64,000 nucleotides of DNA from Hyaloperonospora brassicae (lineage: Eukaryota; Oomycota; Peronosporomycetes; Peronosporales; Peronosporaceae), in assembly GCA_947650285.1 (NCBI GenBank), contig CANTFL010001260.1:234112-298111 (forward strand), written 5' to 3'. The translations under genes and the position numbers were made by a program. Under the pieces are notes generated by a model. It did no database searches. It was not told the origin of the DNA and saw only the letters and a list, made by a program, of their open reading frames with translations. Below, in pieces: positions 1-12,198 of the stretch; position 1 is the stretch's first letter; each line of letters opens with the position of its first letter.

Positions 1-286
1 CGTCCGTCCATTTGTCGGTCCGTCCGTCCATTTGTCGGTCCGTCCGTCTGTCGATCGGTCGGTTGGTTGGTCAGTCTGTCCGCAGTTAAGCTAAGCGCAT
101 GTGAGCAGATCTTCCGCCTCGTGCACCCCCACCACCACTCCCACCAGTTCACTCTCTCGCAGCCACACTCTCGACATGCAAACGAACAATTTATTGACTA
201 CTGAACGCTCAACGGACCGATCGTTTGATCGATCGATCGATCGATCGACCGAACGTCCCCACGACCGACTTCCAGCAGAGAATCCC
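1..286. repeat. Simple-sequence repeats at window edge
   Basis: The first 60 bases are an imperfect tandem repeat built on GTCC and TTTGTCGG blocks. Positions 227-249 are a GATC tetranucleotide run. No coding signal is visible. This lies just downstream of the minus-strand gene that ends at 287, so it may include that gene's 3' flank. Confidence 0.7.
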
Positions 287-2392
287 TTACAACAATCGCT
301 CACTCTTGACCGCAGTGCCACTCGTTGGCGACTGCTGCTGGTGCTGTTGCTGGAGCTTCATCATCTGCTTCTTCTGGCGCAGCTTCTGCGGTCGCTTGTC
401 GCCAAAGAGCGAACGAAAGCGGGACCGCAGCTGTGATGCCGTGAACTTGGCGAGCGGCGCGTACTCGTCGACGCCCGTGCGGCCCGTGGCGAGCATCTCC
501 CAGCACACCTTCGACAGGTGCCGACAGCGCGGGTCTTTCACGGCGTACTCGAGCTGGCGGATGTTGTCTTCGCTCCACGCGTCCATCTTCACGGGGCTGT
601 TGGCCGGGAGCTCAAACTGCCGGAGGTAGGCGTGCTGCAGCTCCGTGCCCGTGAACTGCGTCAGCGGCGCGAATCGGTCGTCTTTCATCCCGCCGGACGC
701 GAGCACCGACCAGTAGATCTTCTTGCCCCGACGGCACGGGTTCGGCCGGGCCATGTTCACGGCTTCGTACAGCAGCTGCAGGTGCTCTTGCGGCAGCAGC
801 CGGAGCGGCGCGTTCGATCCGGCAGCAGGCGACACTCTATCCCCAAACGTCACGCCCGCACCCGTTCCAAAGAGGGCGTCGGACGGCGAGCTGAGGAGGT
901 GGTTGCCACTGCCGTCCGCCTCGCGGCTGAGACCCGATACAGCGTAGCGCTGTTGCTGCTGCTGCTGCTGTTGTTGTTGCAGCTGTAGCCTCTCGGCGTC
1001 CGTGGGCTCAATGAGCGCGTCGAGGAAACTGTCGTACGCCTGCACGTCAAACTCGTTGTCGCGCTGGATGTCCAGCGGCTGGAGGAAGGCACTGGACGAG
1101 CCGGCCGTGTAGACGTTGGGGCCATGACCGCCGTAGCTCTCGAGCTGCAGCTGTTGCTGCTGCTGGTGTTGTTCGTGATGGTGTAACTGCTGCTGCTGCT
1201 GCTGTTGTTGCTGGAGGGCGACGGCGGCGGCGATGCAGTGGGTCAGGAGGCGGCTGTGGCCGGTCTTGAACCCCGCGAGCGCCTGGTGGTCGTGCCCGAT
1301 GAACTCGAGGTCCCGCACGCTCGCGTAGCCGAGTCGGCAGAGGTACTCGGCGTACTTGAAGCTCGGCGCTCGCGGGATGCCGCAGAGCTCGAGCCACTTG
1401 GACACGGTCGAAGACGAAGCCGACGAGAGGTCCATTGGGCCCTGGAACTGCCGCGCGTAGAAGCTGCGACGCGCTTGTCGCCACACGACAGGAGCGTCCG
1501 TCAGCCCCGCGCGCTGGAGCTCTGGCACAGTGGCAAACGCCAGCGCCAGGACCGAGTCGAAGCCGTCCTGTGCCAGACGCCGCGCGGCTGCGGCCGAGTC
1601 CTGGGGGAGCTGCAGGTTCTGGAGGAAGAGCAGCACGTCGGTGTCGTGGGCGGTCGCGACGTCGTAGGCGTCGGCGATGTTGTAGCCATTGGCTGCGCCC
1701 GAGTCGGGCAGTGCCGCCGTGGGACGTGCTGCTGATCCTATTGCAGTGGAGGAAGTGGTACTGCAGCTGCTGCTGCGGGTGGTGGGCGTCGAGGCAAAGA
1801 GCGACGAGAGCGGACCGGAGGAGGAGGTCAGGTTGGTGGGCGTCGGCACGCTGCTGCCGAGTTCAAAGCCGGCAAAGTCGAGTTTCAAGTCGGGGAACGC
1901 CGACGAGGGCGACGGCGGCGCGGACGGCCGTTGCCGTTTGCGGTGGCGCTGCAGCTGCTGCTGCTGCTGCTGGGCGTCGCTTTCGAAGGGCGTGACGGTC
2001 ACGGCCGTCGTGAGTTGCTTGAGCTCCGGCCACGACGAGAGCGCTGTGCCAGCCGCTGACGAGACAAAGACGTCGTCGTGGAGGGCCGTGCTATAGCTGC
2101 TACTGGTCGTCGTGCCCCGGCGGCTACAGCTCCGGTCGTCACAAGTGGTGCGAGGGCTGTTGGTGGGCTGCATGAGCGAAGAGGGAGGGGACACTGGGCG
2201 ACGGGCAGAGGGCACCTCGACTCGTTTGCCGTCCTCTGGTGTGCCAGGGGTCAGTGTGGGTGAGGCCCCGAAGGCGAAATCGATTGTGGTTGTCGTCGCT
2301 GCTACTGCTACTGATGCGATCGTCGGCGTCGTCCTGGTGAAAACCCAACGCCGACGCGGCCGATCCCGTGTCCCTTGTCCAAAAAACTGCAT
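287..2392 (-). CDS. PolyQ protein with SAM-like and SANT/Myb-like segments
   Basis: Intronless 701-residue ORF with an ATG at 2390-2392 and a TAA at 287-289; an in-frame Met at residue 74 is an alternative start. The N-terminal ~240 residues are Ser/Thr/Pro-rich and look disordered. Residues ~250-312 and ~329-392 are two helical segments resembling SAM domains (e.g. WLELCGIP, then LCRLGYASVRDLEFIG). Residues ~530-590 and ~603-662 are two related helical segments with the spaced Trp/Phe pattern of SANT/Myb repeats; each holds a matching core (YWSVLASGG and CWEMLATGR) followed by APLxxFT. Gln runs occur near 141-146, 394-402, 411-414, 472-481 and 681-687. Composition and domains suggest a nuclear regulatory or DNA-binding protein (inference). 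This is the only clearly host-type gene outside the cutinase array. The domain names rest on pattern recognition, so an oomycete-specific family is possible. Confidence 0.75.
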   Translation of the reverse strand: MQFFGQGTRDRPRRRWVFTRTTPTIASVAVAATTTTIDFAFGASPTLTPGTPEDGKRVEVPSARRPVSPPSSLMQPTNSPRTTCDDRSCSRRGTTTSSSYSTALHDDVFVSSAAGTALSSWPELKQLTTAVTVTPFESDAQQQQQQLQRHRKRQRPSAPPSPSSAFPDLKLDFAGFELGSSVPTPTNLTSSSGPLSSLFASTPTTRSSSCSTTSSTAIGSAARPTAALPDSGAANGYNIADAYDVATAHDTDVLLFLQNLQLPQDSAAAARRLAQDGFDSVLALAFATVPELQRAGLTDAPVVWRQARRSFYARQFQGPMDLSSASSSTVSKWLELCGIPRAPSFKYAEYLCRLGYASVRDLEFIGHDHQALAGFKTGHSRLLTHCIAAAVALQQQQQQQQQLHHHEQHQQQQQLQLESYGGHGPNVYTAGSSSAFLQPLDIQRDNEFDVQAYDSFLDALIEPTDAERLQLQQQQQQQQQQRYAVSGLSREADGSGNHLLSSPSDALFGTGAGVTFGDRVSPAAGSNAPLRLLPQEHLQLLYEAVNMARPNPCRRGKKIYWSVLASGGMKDDRFAPLTQFTGTELQHAYLRQFELPANSPVKMDAWSEDNIRQLEYAVKDPRCRHLSKVCWEMLATGRTGVDEYAPLAKFTASQLRSRFRSLFGDKRPQKLRQKKQMMKLQQQHQQQSPTSGTAVKSERLL

Positions 2393-5300
2393 CTTTCGCG
2401 GCGACGCCCAGAAACGGGACTGCGCGCAACATCCTTCGTCGACAAAGAGCGGTCAGGCCGAGTCAGCGCCGCGCAGGTGTATCCGTGCGCCTATGTATAC
2501 ATACACTTGCATGCAGATCCATCGCGCGATCGACACTGGGCGAGCACTTGCTGTATCTTCTGGCGCAAATGAGACTTGGACGCGTCGCTTTTCTCCCCCC
2601 CGTACGTGCTGCACGGCGCACTGCTTTGACAGCGATTCCCTTTGCGCGGAGTGGCGCATCTACCCCAAAGCTGGTAACAAGTTGCGATTCCTGAGGTAGC
2701 CGGTGCCAGCATCGTGTTGATTTCATAGATAATAAATAAGCGGCGCATGGGGTGATGCATTGGACCAAAAGTCCCCAAAAGTCGACTATAATGTTGGGAT
2801 GACGAGCTCCTAACAGATGCACGAAATCGATTGTACCGGATGTCGTTGCTCGACCGAGCAGCTATCGATCGCACTTGACGGCACTTGGCGTCTGTCAAGC
2901 ATGGAGCAATGCATGCAAAGCCGACGTGTCACGGTTGTTACGCTGTAGGTCGGGTAGAGACAGTCGTTCGCGCGCGTGTCGCCTCTTGTTCGCAGATACT
3001 TGAGAAACGCCGCAGATCGAGCACGTGAGCCCAGCGATCGTCCAGTGCAATAGCGCTCCTGCGACCGCTATCTCGGACGTGACACAACCATCAGCAGTCA
3101 CCGACAGACAGTCGAGCGGGGAATTTCGTTGCGTGTCCTGAGCGTCGGCAGCGACGACCGTGCCGTGTGACCAGGCAGTACCGCTCGATCTCAAGTAAGC
3201 GCATGTCGGCTCGGCTCTATTCTACTCGGCGCTATTGAAGGTATATTACAGCCCTCCTGGCTCTACGCCGCACGTATCATGCGACCCGTCTCCACACGGC
3301 TGGTGCAGCACAGCCAGATCGCCAGATCGTGGCCGCGACTGGCAAGTGCGCTGATGGCTGGCGCCGGCAACCATGCATGCGATATCGCGCTGCCAGCAGG
3401 TATCGTGTCTCCCCGCTTCGGACAGCAGCAGCAGCACGTGGTCGATGCAGTTGGTTTGCCTCAGCTCGAGCTCGTCGCAGCAGTACGTTCGAGAGCGGCT
3501 GCAAAATTTCGCGTCACACGCAATGTGAAACGTGACTCACTTCGCTGCCCGTCTGCTTGTAAAGCTCTTGCGGGAAGCAGCCGCAAGGGTACCTTTGGGA
3601 CATGGGACGTGTCGCGAGCCCTGCTCTTTCGCACGCGTACGACGCGTAGGCACATTGCCACCAGCACTTTGGACTCGGCACAGGAACGCTGGCTGAAAAA
3701 CGGCCACATGCACCCACGGCCGAACGCTCGAGGGAGGATTTTTCGCTCGCTTGCTTGTAGCTTGTCGCGTGCTGCGACGCGAGCGAGGCAGATACCGCAG
3801 CGATAGCCGGGTAACGACGTCGAAGCTGTAGAGTAGCAGCAGGTCCTGTCTGTAGCTTCTTCGTGGGATCCCTGTGGTCGACACGACGTCAGGCCGTGGG
3901 ACCAGCCTGCTGCCACGCCGCACTTCTGCCGCAGCAGACGTTGCACTATCCGAATATCACCGATTTCGAACAAGTCGGTGACTCGGGGCGATGGACAGGT
4001 GCTATCGCCACGGGCGTCGCACTCATCCTCGGATCGCGCGAGCAGCCACCGTTGCAGGATATGTGGCTCGAACGCGATTCCGACACGGACAGAAGGAGAA
4101 GGAGAAGGAAAAGGAGAGGAAGAAGACGAAATAATCTCGTATAATCGACTGTCTGATCCTCTCTCTCTAGAAGAAGAAGAAGAAGAAGAAGGAGAAGAGG
4201 CACTGTTTCGAGATGCGACAGGCTTCAAATCGAATCCAGCCCACAACAGCGGCGCGTGTGCCTTCGTAGAGGTAATTAATCCATTGGGTCAGCGCGAGCG
4301 GGAGACATCCTTGAAGAAAAAGGATGGAAGACGCGAGGGCCGCGCGGTTAGCATAGCAAGGACTCCTGTCCTTTCAGCGAGCATCGACGTCGTCGTTCAT
4401 TACGCCACCAGAAAAACGCATCCTCACAATCTGTGCCGAGCCATCAAGCAAGAGAAGAGGACTGGGCCAGTGGCACTCCAACGATAAGTCCGTCCCTTTC
4501 TTGACGCTGCGTCGAATCTCCCGTAAAAGCTAGCCGCGCCTTGTCTCCTCACAAAGCAATGGAGGATAGTACACTCGGTCTCAGCATCTCCCCCTCCACG
4601 CTGTGGTGCTGCTAGGACGGGGGTGCTGAACGCGATGATGCAAAGACACGCGGCCGTCACCTGTGCAAGTCTCTCTGAAGCAGCAATTACAGCTACAGGC
4701 ACTCGATCAGGCGCGATGAACAGCTGTGGCGATCTCTATTCCGAATAAGCGACCAGAATACTTCAAGAAAGCTGCATGTGCGCACCATCCCGACGTAGCC
4801 GCCACACGACAGCTTCTAGCAAACGGAAGGCGTACTGCATCAACGCGAGGCAACATGTCCAAGTGCGTTTGTAGCGAATCGACGATCGAATGATGACACT
4901 CGTCATGCTGTCGACCCCAGCTGAGAGCATGTCGGCTAGACGACGCCAAAATCTACGGCACAGCAACGTGTATCCAACTATGCGAGCAGAGGACCCACCA
5001 CGGACGCAGTAGTCACGGCCAGTCCGCAACGTCCCGCCGCGTATGGTGTGTCAAACATTGAAAGAAAGCTTGACCGATCGCTGACTCAAGGAATACTGTA
5101 CCAACGCGGGATGGCCGTGCAGGCAAAGAGGCGTCGCCGGTAACGTCGTTACAATCCCCATCCGAAGCTCCGACAGTGGGGCTGGCATCACGGCCGATAT
5201 GGCAATGACAACCGTGGCCCCGGTGTGTTCAAGCTTCGTTGTCCGTCGTAAGCCAACGTGTGGAAGGCTGCGTCCGTGCGTAAGACACTGTCGATCCTAC

Positions 5301-6296
5301 CGTAGTGGAGGGTTCTTGCTGCTAAGCGCCGCGCACGTGCCTCCCGCGGGATACTGAGTCGACCGATTGTAGAAAGAAACTCAGTGTGAAGCTACAATGG
5401 AGTAGGAGTAGTCCTCCTCCTCCACCCCAGTTACTTGAGCCGACCGCGTCGTACTTCAAACAAGCATCGTCTATCATGCGAAACATGTGCTTCAATATGC
5501 AAAAGCACGTGCATCGAAACGCACGATTTGCATCGGGCCTGTTCTTGCGTCATGTGGATATTCATTTGCCGTGGTCGCTGGCTTCCACCAGCAGCCGCCA
5601 CGCTGTCGGCTCAAGGTACACCCAGGACAGATGTGTCCTGGTATCGACGCCGGTTGGATACCCTTGTGCTCAATAAACCGTTGCTGTCCCCCGCAAAAAG
5701 GCGCAGCCATCATGCCTTGCAGAACCAGTCGTTGGGGTAGAGTCGAGGACGAGCGATGACCGATACGGTGCCACCACTAGACCTTGACGCTTTCGGCGTG
5801 ACGCATTGCTGCCTCTTCTAGCCGCAAGTCCGTGTGTGCAGGCCATCGCTTCCATGGGGTGTGAGACGAGTGCTCATCACTGTGGACGGTCGACATTCAT
5901 CGTCTGGGAGCTTCAAGTTGAAGCTGGCAGGAGAACCAAGGTCCCTCTCCGCTCCAGCACGTCGCTTCTTCATCCTGTATCGCGTCAGTGGACAATGGAA
6001 ATGTTTAAGTCCATACTGTGCGTCAACAGCAGCCCTGCTGCATTGACCTGCAGTAGGGTACATCTGCTTTCGTTGTGTGTGTCGCAGCTGCTGTGGCAAT
6101 GGGCTTGTGAATGGCAAATGGCCATGTAGACGAAGCAAACTGCCCATTTCGTAGTCTGCCCATCATGTCGCCAAGGGCATCACTCGACCCCATGTCTGGA
6201 GTGAGTGTATGTAGCTTTCCACCTCCAGACAGTGCCTTCTACTCATCTTTGCTGCGGTAGTGCCGAAGATGGCGTGCTTAACGACTAACTACTCAG
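2393..6296. other. No recognisable gene
   Basis: ORFs here are short, overlap on both strands and show no family motif. The longest, on the minus strand at 3461-4246, draws much of its length from purine-rich simple repeats (poly-Ser when translated) and I do not accept it as a gene. The promoter of the gene at 287-2392 must lie at the left end, but I could not pin an initiator. Some minus-strand fragments around 4.7-5.0 kb could be old transposon sequence. Confidence 0.5.
4091..4200. repeat. Purine-rich GGA/GAA microsatellites
   Basis: Two purine tracts are visible: GGAGAA-type at 4091-4130 and GAA at about 4169-4200. They create spurious Ser-rich translations on the minus strand. Confidence 0.85.
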
Positions 6297-9200
6297 TCTT
6301 GTTGTTGTCGTTGTTGTTGTTGAAATTGAGGCATATTGAGGAACGATTGGCGACCAGCAATACCCTGTCCAGATAAATGTAGTTATGTGGTGTCACGGCC
6401 TTCAGCATCCGACAATGCGACCGCACGAACGACATGCCGTCAGGCTATGATCGGGTGATCCGCCGAGGCCCTTCCGCGGGCGGCAGGAGTTCTGTCTGGC
6501 TTCGACAGAGAGTGGTGTCTCGAGCCAATAGTTGCCTTCCGGTAAAGTGCGGCGAAGTGTGGCTGGCGCGGCGAGCGGGACAGTCGAAGTTGAGTGATGA
6601 CCGTGGCACTATCCCCAACAGCATGCACAAGAGTAAAGCTGCTGTCTTTCGTTCGCTGCAAACCGTGGACGAGGCCGTAGTATGCAGTCATGTTATCCGT
6701 CGCATGAGATGGTCGGGTGGAAAGTGCCGCAAGGTCAGGAAGTGGGGTGGAGGCGACGCGAAGTGGTACAAAATCGCATTAGCCAGCGCTGAGCGGACTC
6801 GAGCTAGAACGAAATATCGGGTATCGCCACCGAATTGGTACGTCGAGCCTCGACGAAAGGGGATTGCTCTTTGCAAACCGGATGAGCAATTGCGTTGTGG
6901 CTCTCATCGGATATCGTCGTTGCGTTGCCTATCCGTCGTAGCCGCTCTAGCCAAATGGCGTGGGTTGTCATCGACACAATAACTACTCGGTGTTTGTGTG
7001 CGTATATCGTCGCGTCGAAGCGCCACTCAAGCATACGCTTCTGGTATCGTTACACCTTCAAACGTGCGATCGCTCAGCAAGCAAAGGCTACCAACACAGA
7101 TGTTCCAGGCGGTAGTGTCGAGCGAATACAAGAGCCCAAAGTGTTCTCTTCCATCTTCGTCGCGACCATGCGAGTCAATGATCTCAACGACAGGGACGTT
7201 GTAGAAATGTCCAACGCATGGGTCAAATGGACATAATCAGAAGGTCCCGGTCCTTAACGCCATAAAACACTGGCCTCATAAGCTCCATGCATATACTCTA
7301 TAGGTCCAGATCCTCAACGCCGCGGAGGATCTTAGACCAGCAGTGGTAAAAAAAGTTGTCTCACCCGGTGGATTGTAACTCGCAAGTGTCGTGGGGGACA
7401 TCTTAGTAGAGTGCACGACGACAGGCTGTTCTGGCTCTCAAAAGCACGATTGTCCTTTGGTAGACATCTCGGAAATCGACAGTCGCTCACGTCATCCGAG
7501 CAATGACGAGTGCGCTGGTGAATGCTGGTAGCAGAGCCCTAGAATCCTCATGATGTGAGCGGCTTCGCTAACGTGGACGTTGTCATCCAAAGGGGGGGGT
7601 GGATTTGGCATGATGCGTAGCGACATTTGAAAAGGATGCGCGCACTTGAAACACCGTAAGCAAACGCCGTGAAGGGCGGTACCGTCTCAGGACCTGCATC
7701 TGCCGTGTGGTGGGTGCATCGCAATGCCGTGCTTGACGTCCTGCCAGCGTCAGTTCTCCTTTACGGTGCGCTTGTTACCATATCGAGTCGAGATATGCCC
7801 CACGTTTTTGATAGAGGTTGATCGATACTCTTTCCTACGAGCACAAGATTGATGCGGCGTCGTGGCTTCCACCTCTGTCGCACAGCTGCAGCCATCAGTG
7901 CATGCTGCCTTCATTAACAGTAGCTGAGCTTGTTAGTCGGAACATCTGCATTATGCCTCAACACCCTCAGCACGCCCTCTCCACGATCTCGATCCAGTGG
8001 ACTATAGCAAGTCTGTTACTTATGTGACTTTGACCGGAGTGGCACGCCGTTGATACGCACAGCTTCCAGATGAGGAAGAAACGTGACGGCCTCACCTATC
8101 AGTCACTTACGCAATACATCATGATACTAGCCATACTTCCGTCTATGCGAACGCAGTACCGATGCTAAAGACGCAGATACTAAACTCTACAAGTCCAGGA
8201 CCGTGAAAAAGATGGAAGATACGTCAGTCTTGATGCTTTTTTGCGTCGACTTGATGGGTTGTGTCGCTCCTCTATCGCCTTTGATTTCGATGACAAAACG
8301 TGCGATTGAAAGATTAGCGGTACACCATTCCACGCCGATGTCTGCAACATGGCAGCAGGTATAACATGCTTCGCTCTTCGTAGCAGTCAAGCGATACGTG
8401 TTGTGCAGTGCATGGATACGCTCTTGCACGACGTAGGACCGGCTTTCTCGTGAGGCTTCTGTAGGACCAGATGAAGTCGAGCAAAGGAGCTACTAGTCCT
8501 ACATTATATGTTCTCAGCAGGCTAAGCACCTAAACGCTTCACAATATGCGAACATCGTGTTGTTGTGATTGACACACTCATAGAGGACTCAGCGATGTTT
8601 GCTGCTGAGACTTACCTGTCGTCGAATGACGCGCTAATGTAGTAGCACCTCACGCCTCGGCTAACAGTAAGTCTGTCTGAAATGTCGGAGAAAGATTTTG
8701 AGGTGCCTTCGCTGAGCAATGCAACAACAAATGTTCCACTACCATATTCATCATTTACATATGCATGTACAGGAAGAAGCACGACTCACTGCTGGTCGTA
8801 CTTGCTGGCGTGTAGTGAGACCAAGCACAACAGATTGGCTGAATGCTACCGTAGTACAATACAGAAAGGCTTTACACTTCTTCAGTGCGTGACCGTTGGA
8901 GGAGGGCTAGACAGTGCACGAGTGCGCTCGTGTTGCATTGTGCGCTCTGCTCCGACTTTTCGACCTGGTGAATCTTGTACAGCCTTACAACTCTAGCTTG
9001 ACTTTTTAGCCGGAGATCATAAGTGTTCCCAGCCTGGAATCATGCCATGCATGGTGAAAAGCGCATTGGACGATCGCTCGATGAATGAATAGAATACAGA
9101 GGCTAGAGCGAGGAGAGATTATATCTCAGCGTAACGGTCGTTTGAGCGCGTACTGCTTGTTGATGATTCTGTTTAGATACTACACAAAGTTTTAAATCAC

Positions 9201-9584
9201 CACGTGAACTGGAGATACATGGGGCGATAAACAAAAGCATCAATTATATTCACAGCAGCAACGATCTTGAAAAGGAGAAAGGAGAAACAGAGCACCATAG
9301 TACTAAGGCGTGTGTAAGCGGCATTATCCTATTTAATGGACAAAGCGATCCCCAAGCATTCTCCACTTACAATCATGCGTGCAGCTGATCTTAGTTTTGT
9401 CATAATCCATCGGCCCCGCTAAAGTATTGTGTATCAGAACCTCGCACGACATGCGAACAACAACACCTCGTGCAGATCGATTCACGTACCAGCAATCGAG
9501 CTCACATTGGTCGGGAAGATGCGGAAGCATATCGACAATCACCGACCAATGGAAGTCCAGCTGCTCACATGAATCGATTTGCAC
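6297..9584 (-). mobile_element. Decayed LINE remnant (RT to RNase H), CAA-type tail
   Basis: On the minus strand the 3' end is a CAA-rich tail (6297-6330) preceded by a short block that matches the 3' end of the LINE at 44333-47925. Moving 5', an RNase H fragment with VGDSATVITQL lies at 6440-6691. A fragment with STYQFGG and LARVRSALA follows (6688-6876), then IWLERLRR (about 6940). A weaker match to the post-RT region lies at 8187-8429, and a weak match to the RT stretch just before the GIRQG motif lies near 9430. Frames change many times, so it is a dead copy. Segment order agrees with the younger LINE but spacing does not everywhere, suggesting internal indels. The 5' limit is uncertain. 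Confidence 0.7.
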
Positions 9585-10065
9585 ATATGCCTCGGTATTT
9601 TGTCAGCAGCGAACCTTTCGATGCTACCTCTGTCCTTCCTACCTTCTTTCATGCGCAACAAGGAAGTTTTACCGACTGGTAGCGCCGCAACTTTCCTAGC
9701 TGGAAGAGCTTATCGTCTGAATGCCTTCGTCAATATATTCTTTTTTACTTTACATTCAAGCACGAGTGACATGTACATGTCGCAGAGCTTTTAGTGTAAC
9801 ATTGCCAATCGAGGAGGTGGTGTCGACCATTATGCATATTTGACTGCTCGCTCGTCGATAATCTATCGTAATGCACAATTGACGTAATTGAGACTTCACA
9901 TTGGCGAATTGCTGCATCACTTATGGAATGCCGCAACAAAGATTGGATGTGTGTTGCCACGCACTCGGGACCTAGTGATGCAAACGATAAAAGCTGTCAC
10001 ACGCCGACAGGAATTGAGTGATTGAGCTCCATTGAGGTACTCAATCGATCTGTAATGGATAGGTT
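9585..10065. other. Intergenic, no feature seen
   Basis: Only short shadow ORFs are present. This may be the 5' continuation of the LINE remnant or the original insertion site of the Ty3 element. Confidence 0.4.
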
Positions 10066-10070
10066 AGGAG

Positions 10071-10461
10071 TGTAACGGGGCACACCCTTGCGTGAACTTA
10101 ACGCAAGGGTATCGGTGCCCCGACAGACGTACACAAGGCAAGCGAGCAGGCGTAGATAGGGTGAAAGCAGAACTGTTATATTAATATAATTAAGTCTTTG
10201 AACTACTGTCTCTTTGTTCGACTTAACTCAATTATGCTAATATAACTGAGTGTATGGTGACGTCTCGTCACCACTCATTGCGCGCGTCTTGCGGCGATTG
10301 GTGGGTTGATATCATCAAGATATCAACCAATGAACAGACTCTTTGGTCGACCCATCAATACCACCACTTCGATGATATTGTTTAAAGAATATTCAACTTC
10401 GTATTCTTTATTGTCACTTTCCTTAAAGTGACAATTCCATGTAACGGGCTGCCCCGTTACA
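10071..10461 (-). repeat. 3' LTR of the Ty3 element
   Basis: 391 bp with 10-bp inverted ends. It contains several perfect hairpins: stems at 10084-10093/10101-10110, 10304-10313/10319-10328 and 10411-10420/10425-10434. An outer stem GGGGCAC/GTGCCCC encloses the first of these. Confidence 0.95.
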
Positions 10462-10474
10462 TCACCCCCCTTAA
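10462..10474 (-). promoter_or_regulatory. Polypurine tract
   Basis: On the minus strand AAGGGGGGTGA lies directly before the 3' LTR, the expected place for the plus-strand primer. Confidence 0.7.
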
Positions 10475-10592
10475 CTGATAGTCACCGTGTGGCTATCGAA
10501 AATTATGGCGGCCACCCGTTGGTCACCATTGGAACAGGGAGCACTTGTTGGGTCAGTTCCATTCACTTTCCGCTCGACCTCACATAGTTAAC

Positions 10593-12198
10593 ATGTCTAT
10601 GCGGGGTGACTCAAGGCACACAGAGTCTGTGCCTGTGACAGCTTCTGCGGCAGACGATTCGTCGTCTGCTGCTCGTTCTTCGCCTGCAGCAAGAGGTGCT
10701 GCAGGTGCACGCGGCACAGCACCGCGTGCGCATGATGACCCCGACATTGAGGTCATCTACTCTGGCGAGTCAGACGTGTCTGACTCGGGCAATGCTGCAG
10801 AGGCGTCTCGATCACCGGCGACGACTCAGTGTTCGCCAAGGCCACTGCCGAACGAACGGACTCGTGAGTTGCAACACAGTCTGTTCGGCAGTGATGACGA
10901 ATCCGGTGATGAGTATGTTTGCTCATCACTGCAATCAGCTCGTGCTCCTTCGCACGAGCGACTTGACGATGGTGCAACCCATCGTCATACTGACAACCGT
11001 GGTACCGACAAGGGTACCACTGTGAAGCGTGATGAGCTGAAGCCGTGGCTTTCGCCTGAACGTCTCATCAATAGCTTGTCTCACGAGACAAGCCAACACC
11101 ATCGAATACCCTTATTCGATGCGACTGAGCTTCACGGCTTGACTCCCAGCGCGAGCAACTTTCGCGCTGAGGAAGACTTTTATCTCGATGTCTTCCTTAG
11201 ACATCGATGGTACAACAGCAACCAAAAGCGTGACAAAGCCTCGCTTTTGGCTGCGTGGAACGCGTTCGTCCAAAACGTAAAGAATTTTGGACGAGAAGGG
11301 TGGCTCAAGAAACTTGAGGCGACACGCCTCAGGTTCGAAAAGCGAACGCCAACCGGTGCCAGGTACCGGTTGCACTGTTTGTCAAGTGAGGCAGGCATTC
11401 CTTGCCTCACATGGGGAGACCCTTGTGCGAGTTGTGTTTGACAACTCGCAGCGTGCACATAGGGACGTGTATTTCCTAAGTTTACCCTGGGGAAGGGCAC
11501 CCATCTCGGAGGAGAAGCGTGACGCGATTGCAAACTTGCAATACGTCTACAATCGCCTAGGGCGCGTGTTTACCGATGGGCCCGAGGACTCATCGGATAG
11601 GTCTCGTCATACTGGCGGACGAGACCTTCAACATCCATCAACAGCTGAGAGCGGGGCTCCCAGCTGTTCCAAGAGGGTGGATACCCCCGCCACTGGACGA
11701 GGTAGCTCGTCCTTGATCCTGAATCGTCACGGTGATTCAAGATACGCTCCACTAGAAAGCGTTGACCACCGTGCGCATCCACCAAAGGATGTGGTGGAAG
11801 AGGAAAGACCTCCTCCAGAGCCCCAGGCCCACCATCTCGACCCTTACGAGATGGATCGCGCAATCGATGAATTGCGCGATGACTTGAAGCACGAGCGCGA
11901 CTGGCGCTACGCTTTGTCTGATACCGTGCGGAAGAACCGCAAGGATCACGAGGCTGATCGGGCGAGGGATCGCGCCGATCATGCCACGGCGCAGCTTCAG
12001 GTCGAGCGGGATGTCCGCTCCCTATTCGGCGAGCTGGCGACAGCTCGCGGGGAGATATCTCGGTTAAGGTACGAGGTATCATATCTGCGCGACCAGACGG
12101 ATCGTCTGGAGCGCGAACGCAAGAAATTGATGGATGTTCTTGAACGTGGGGGATATCTTCATCGGAAGAAGAAGGCTCGTACTGACAGTACGGCCTGA
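10593..12198 (+). pseudogene. Antisense accessory ORF of the Ty3 element (one frameshift)
   Basis: A long ORF lies on the strand opposite to gag-pol, just inside the 3' LTR. ATG at 10593 opens a frame that runs to a stop at 11439-11441. A second frame, open from before 11287, runs to a stop at 12196-12198. Joined by one indel near 11.40-11.44 kb they would give about 535 residues. The N-terminus is Ser/Ala/Asp-rich and acidic (DDPDIEVIYSGESDVSDSG). A middle part with FYLDVFLRHRWYNSNQKRDK looks globular. The C-terminus (about 11850-12190) is a strong heptad coiled coil ending in a basic stretch (RKKKAR). The last ~630 bases overlap pol antisense, including the chromodomain. I recognise no family. 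Antisense extra ORFs are known in some plant LTR elements; whether this one is homologous is unknown. Confidence 0.65.

Noticed and set aside
3461..4246. 261-codon minus-strand ORF
   Set aside because: Its openness comes largely from GGA/GAA repeats giving poly-Ser; no domain, and strong competing ORFs on the other strand.
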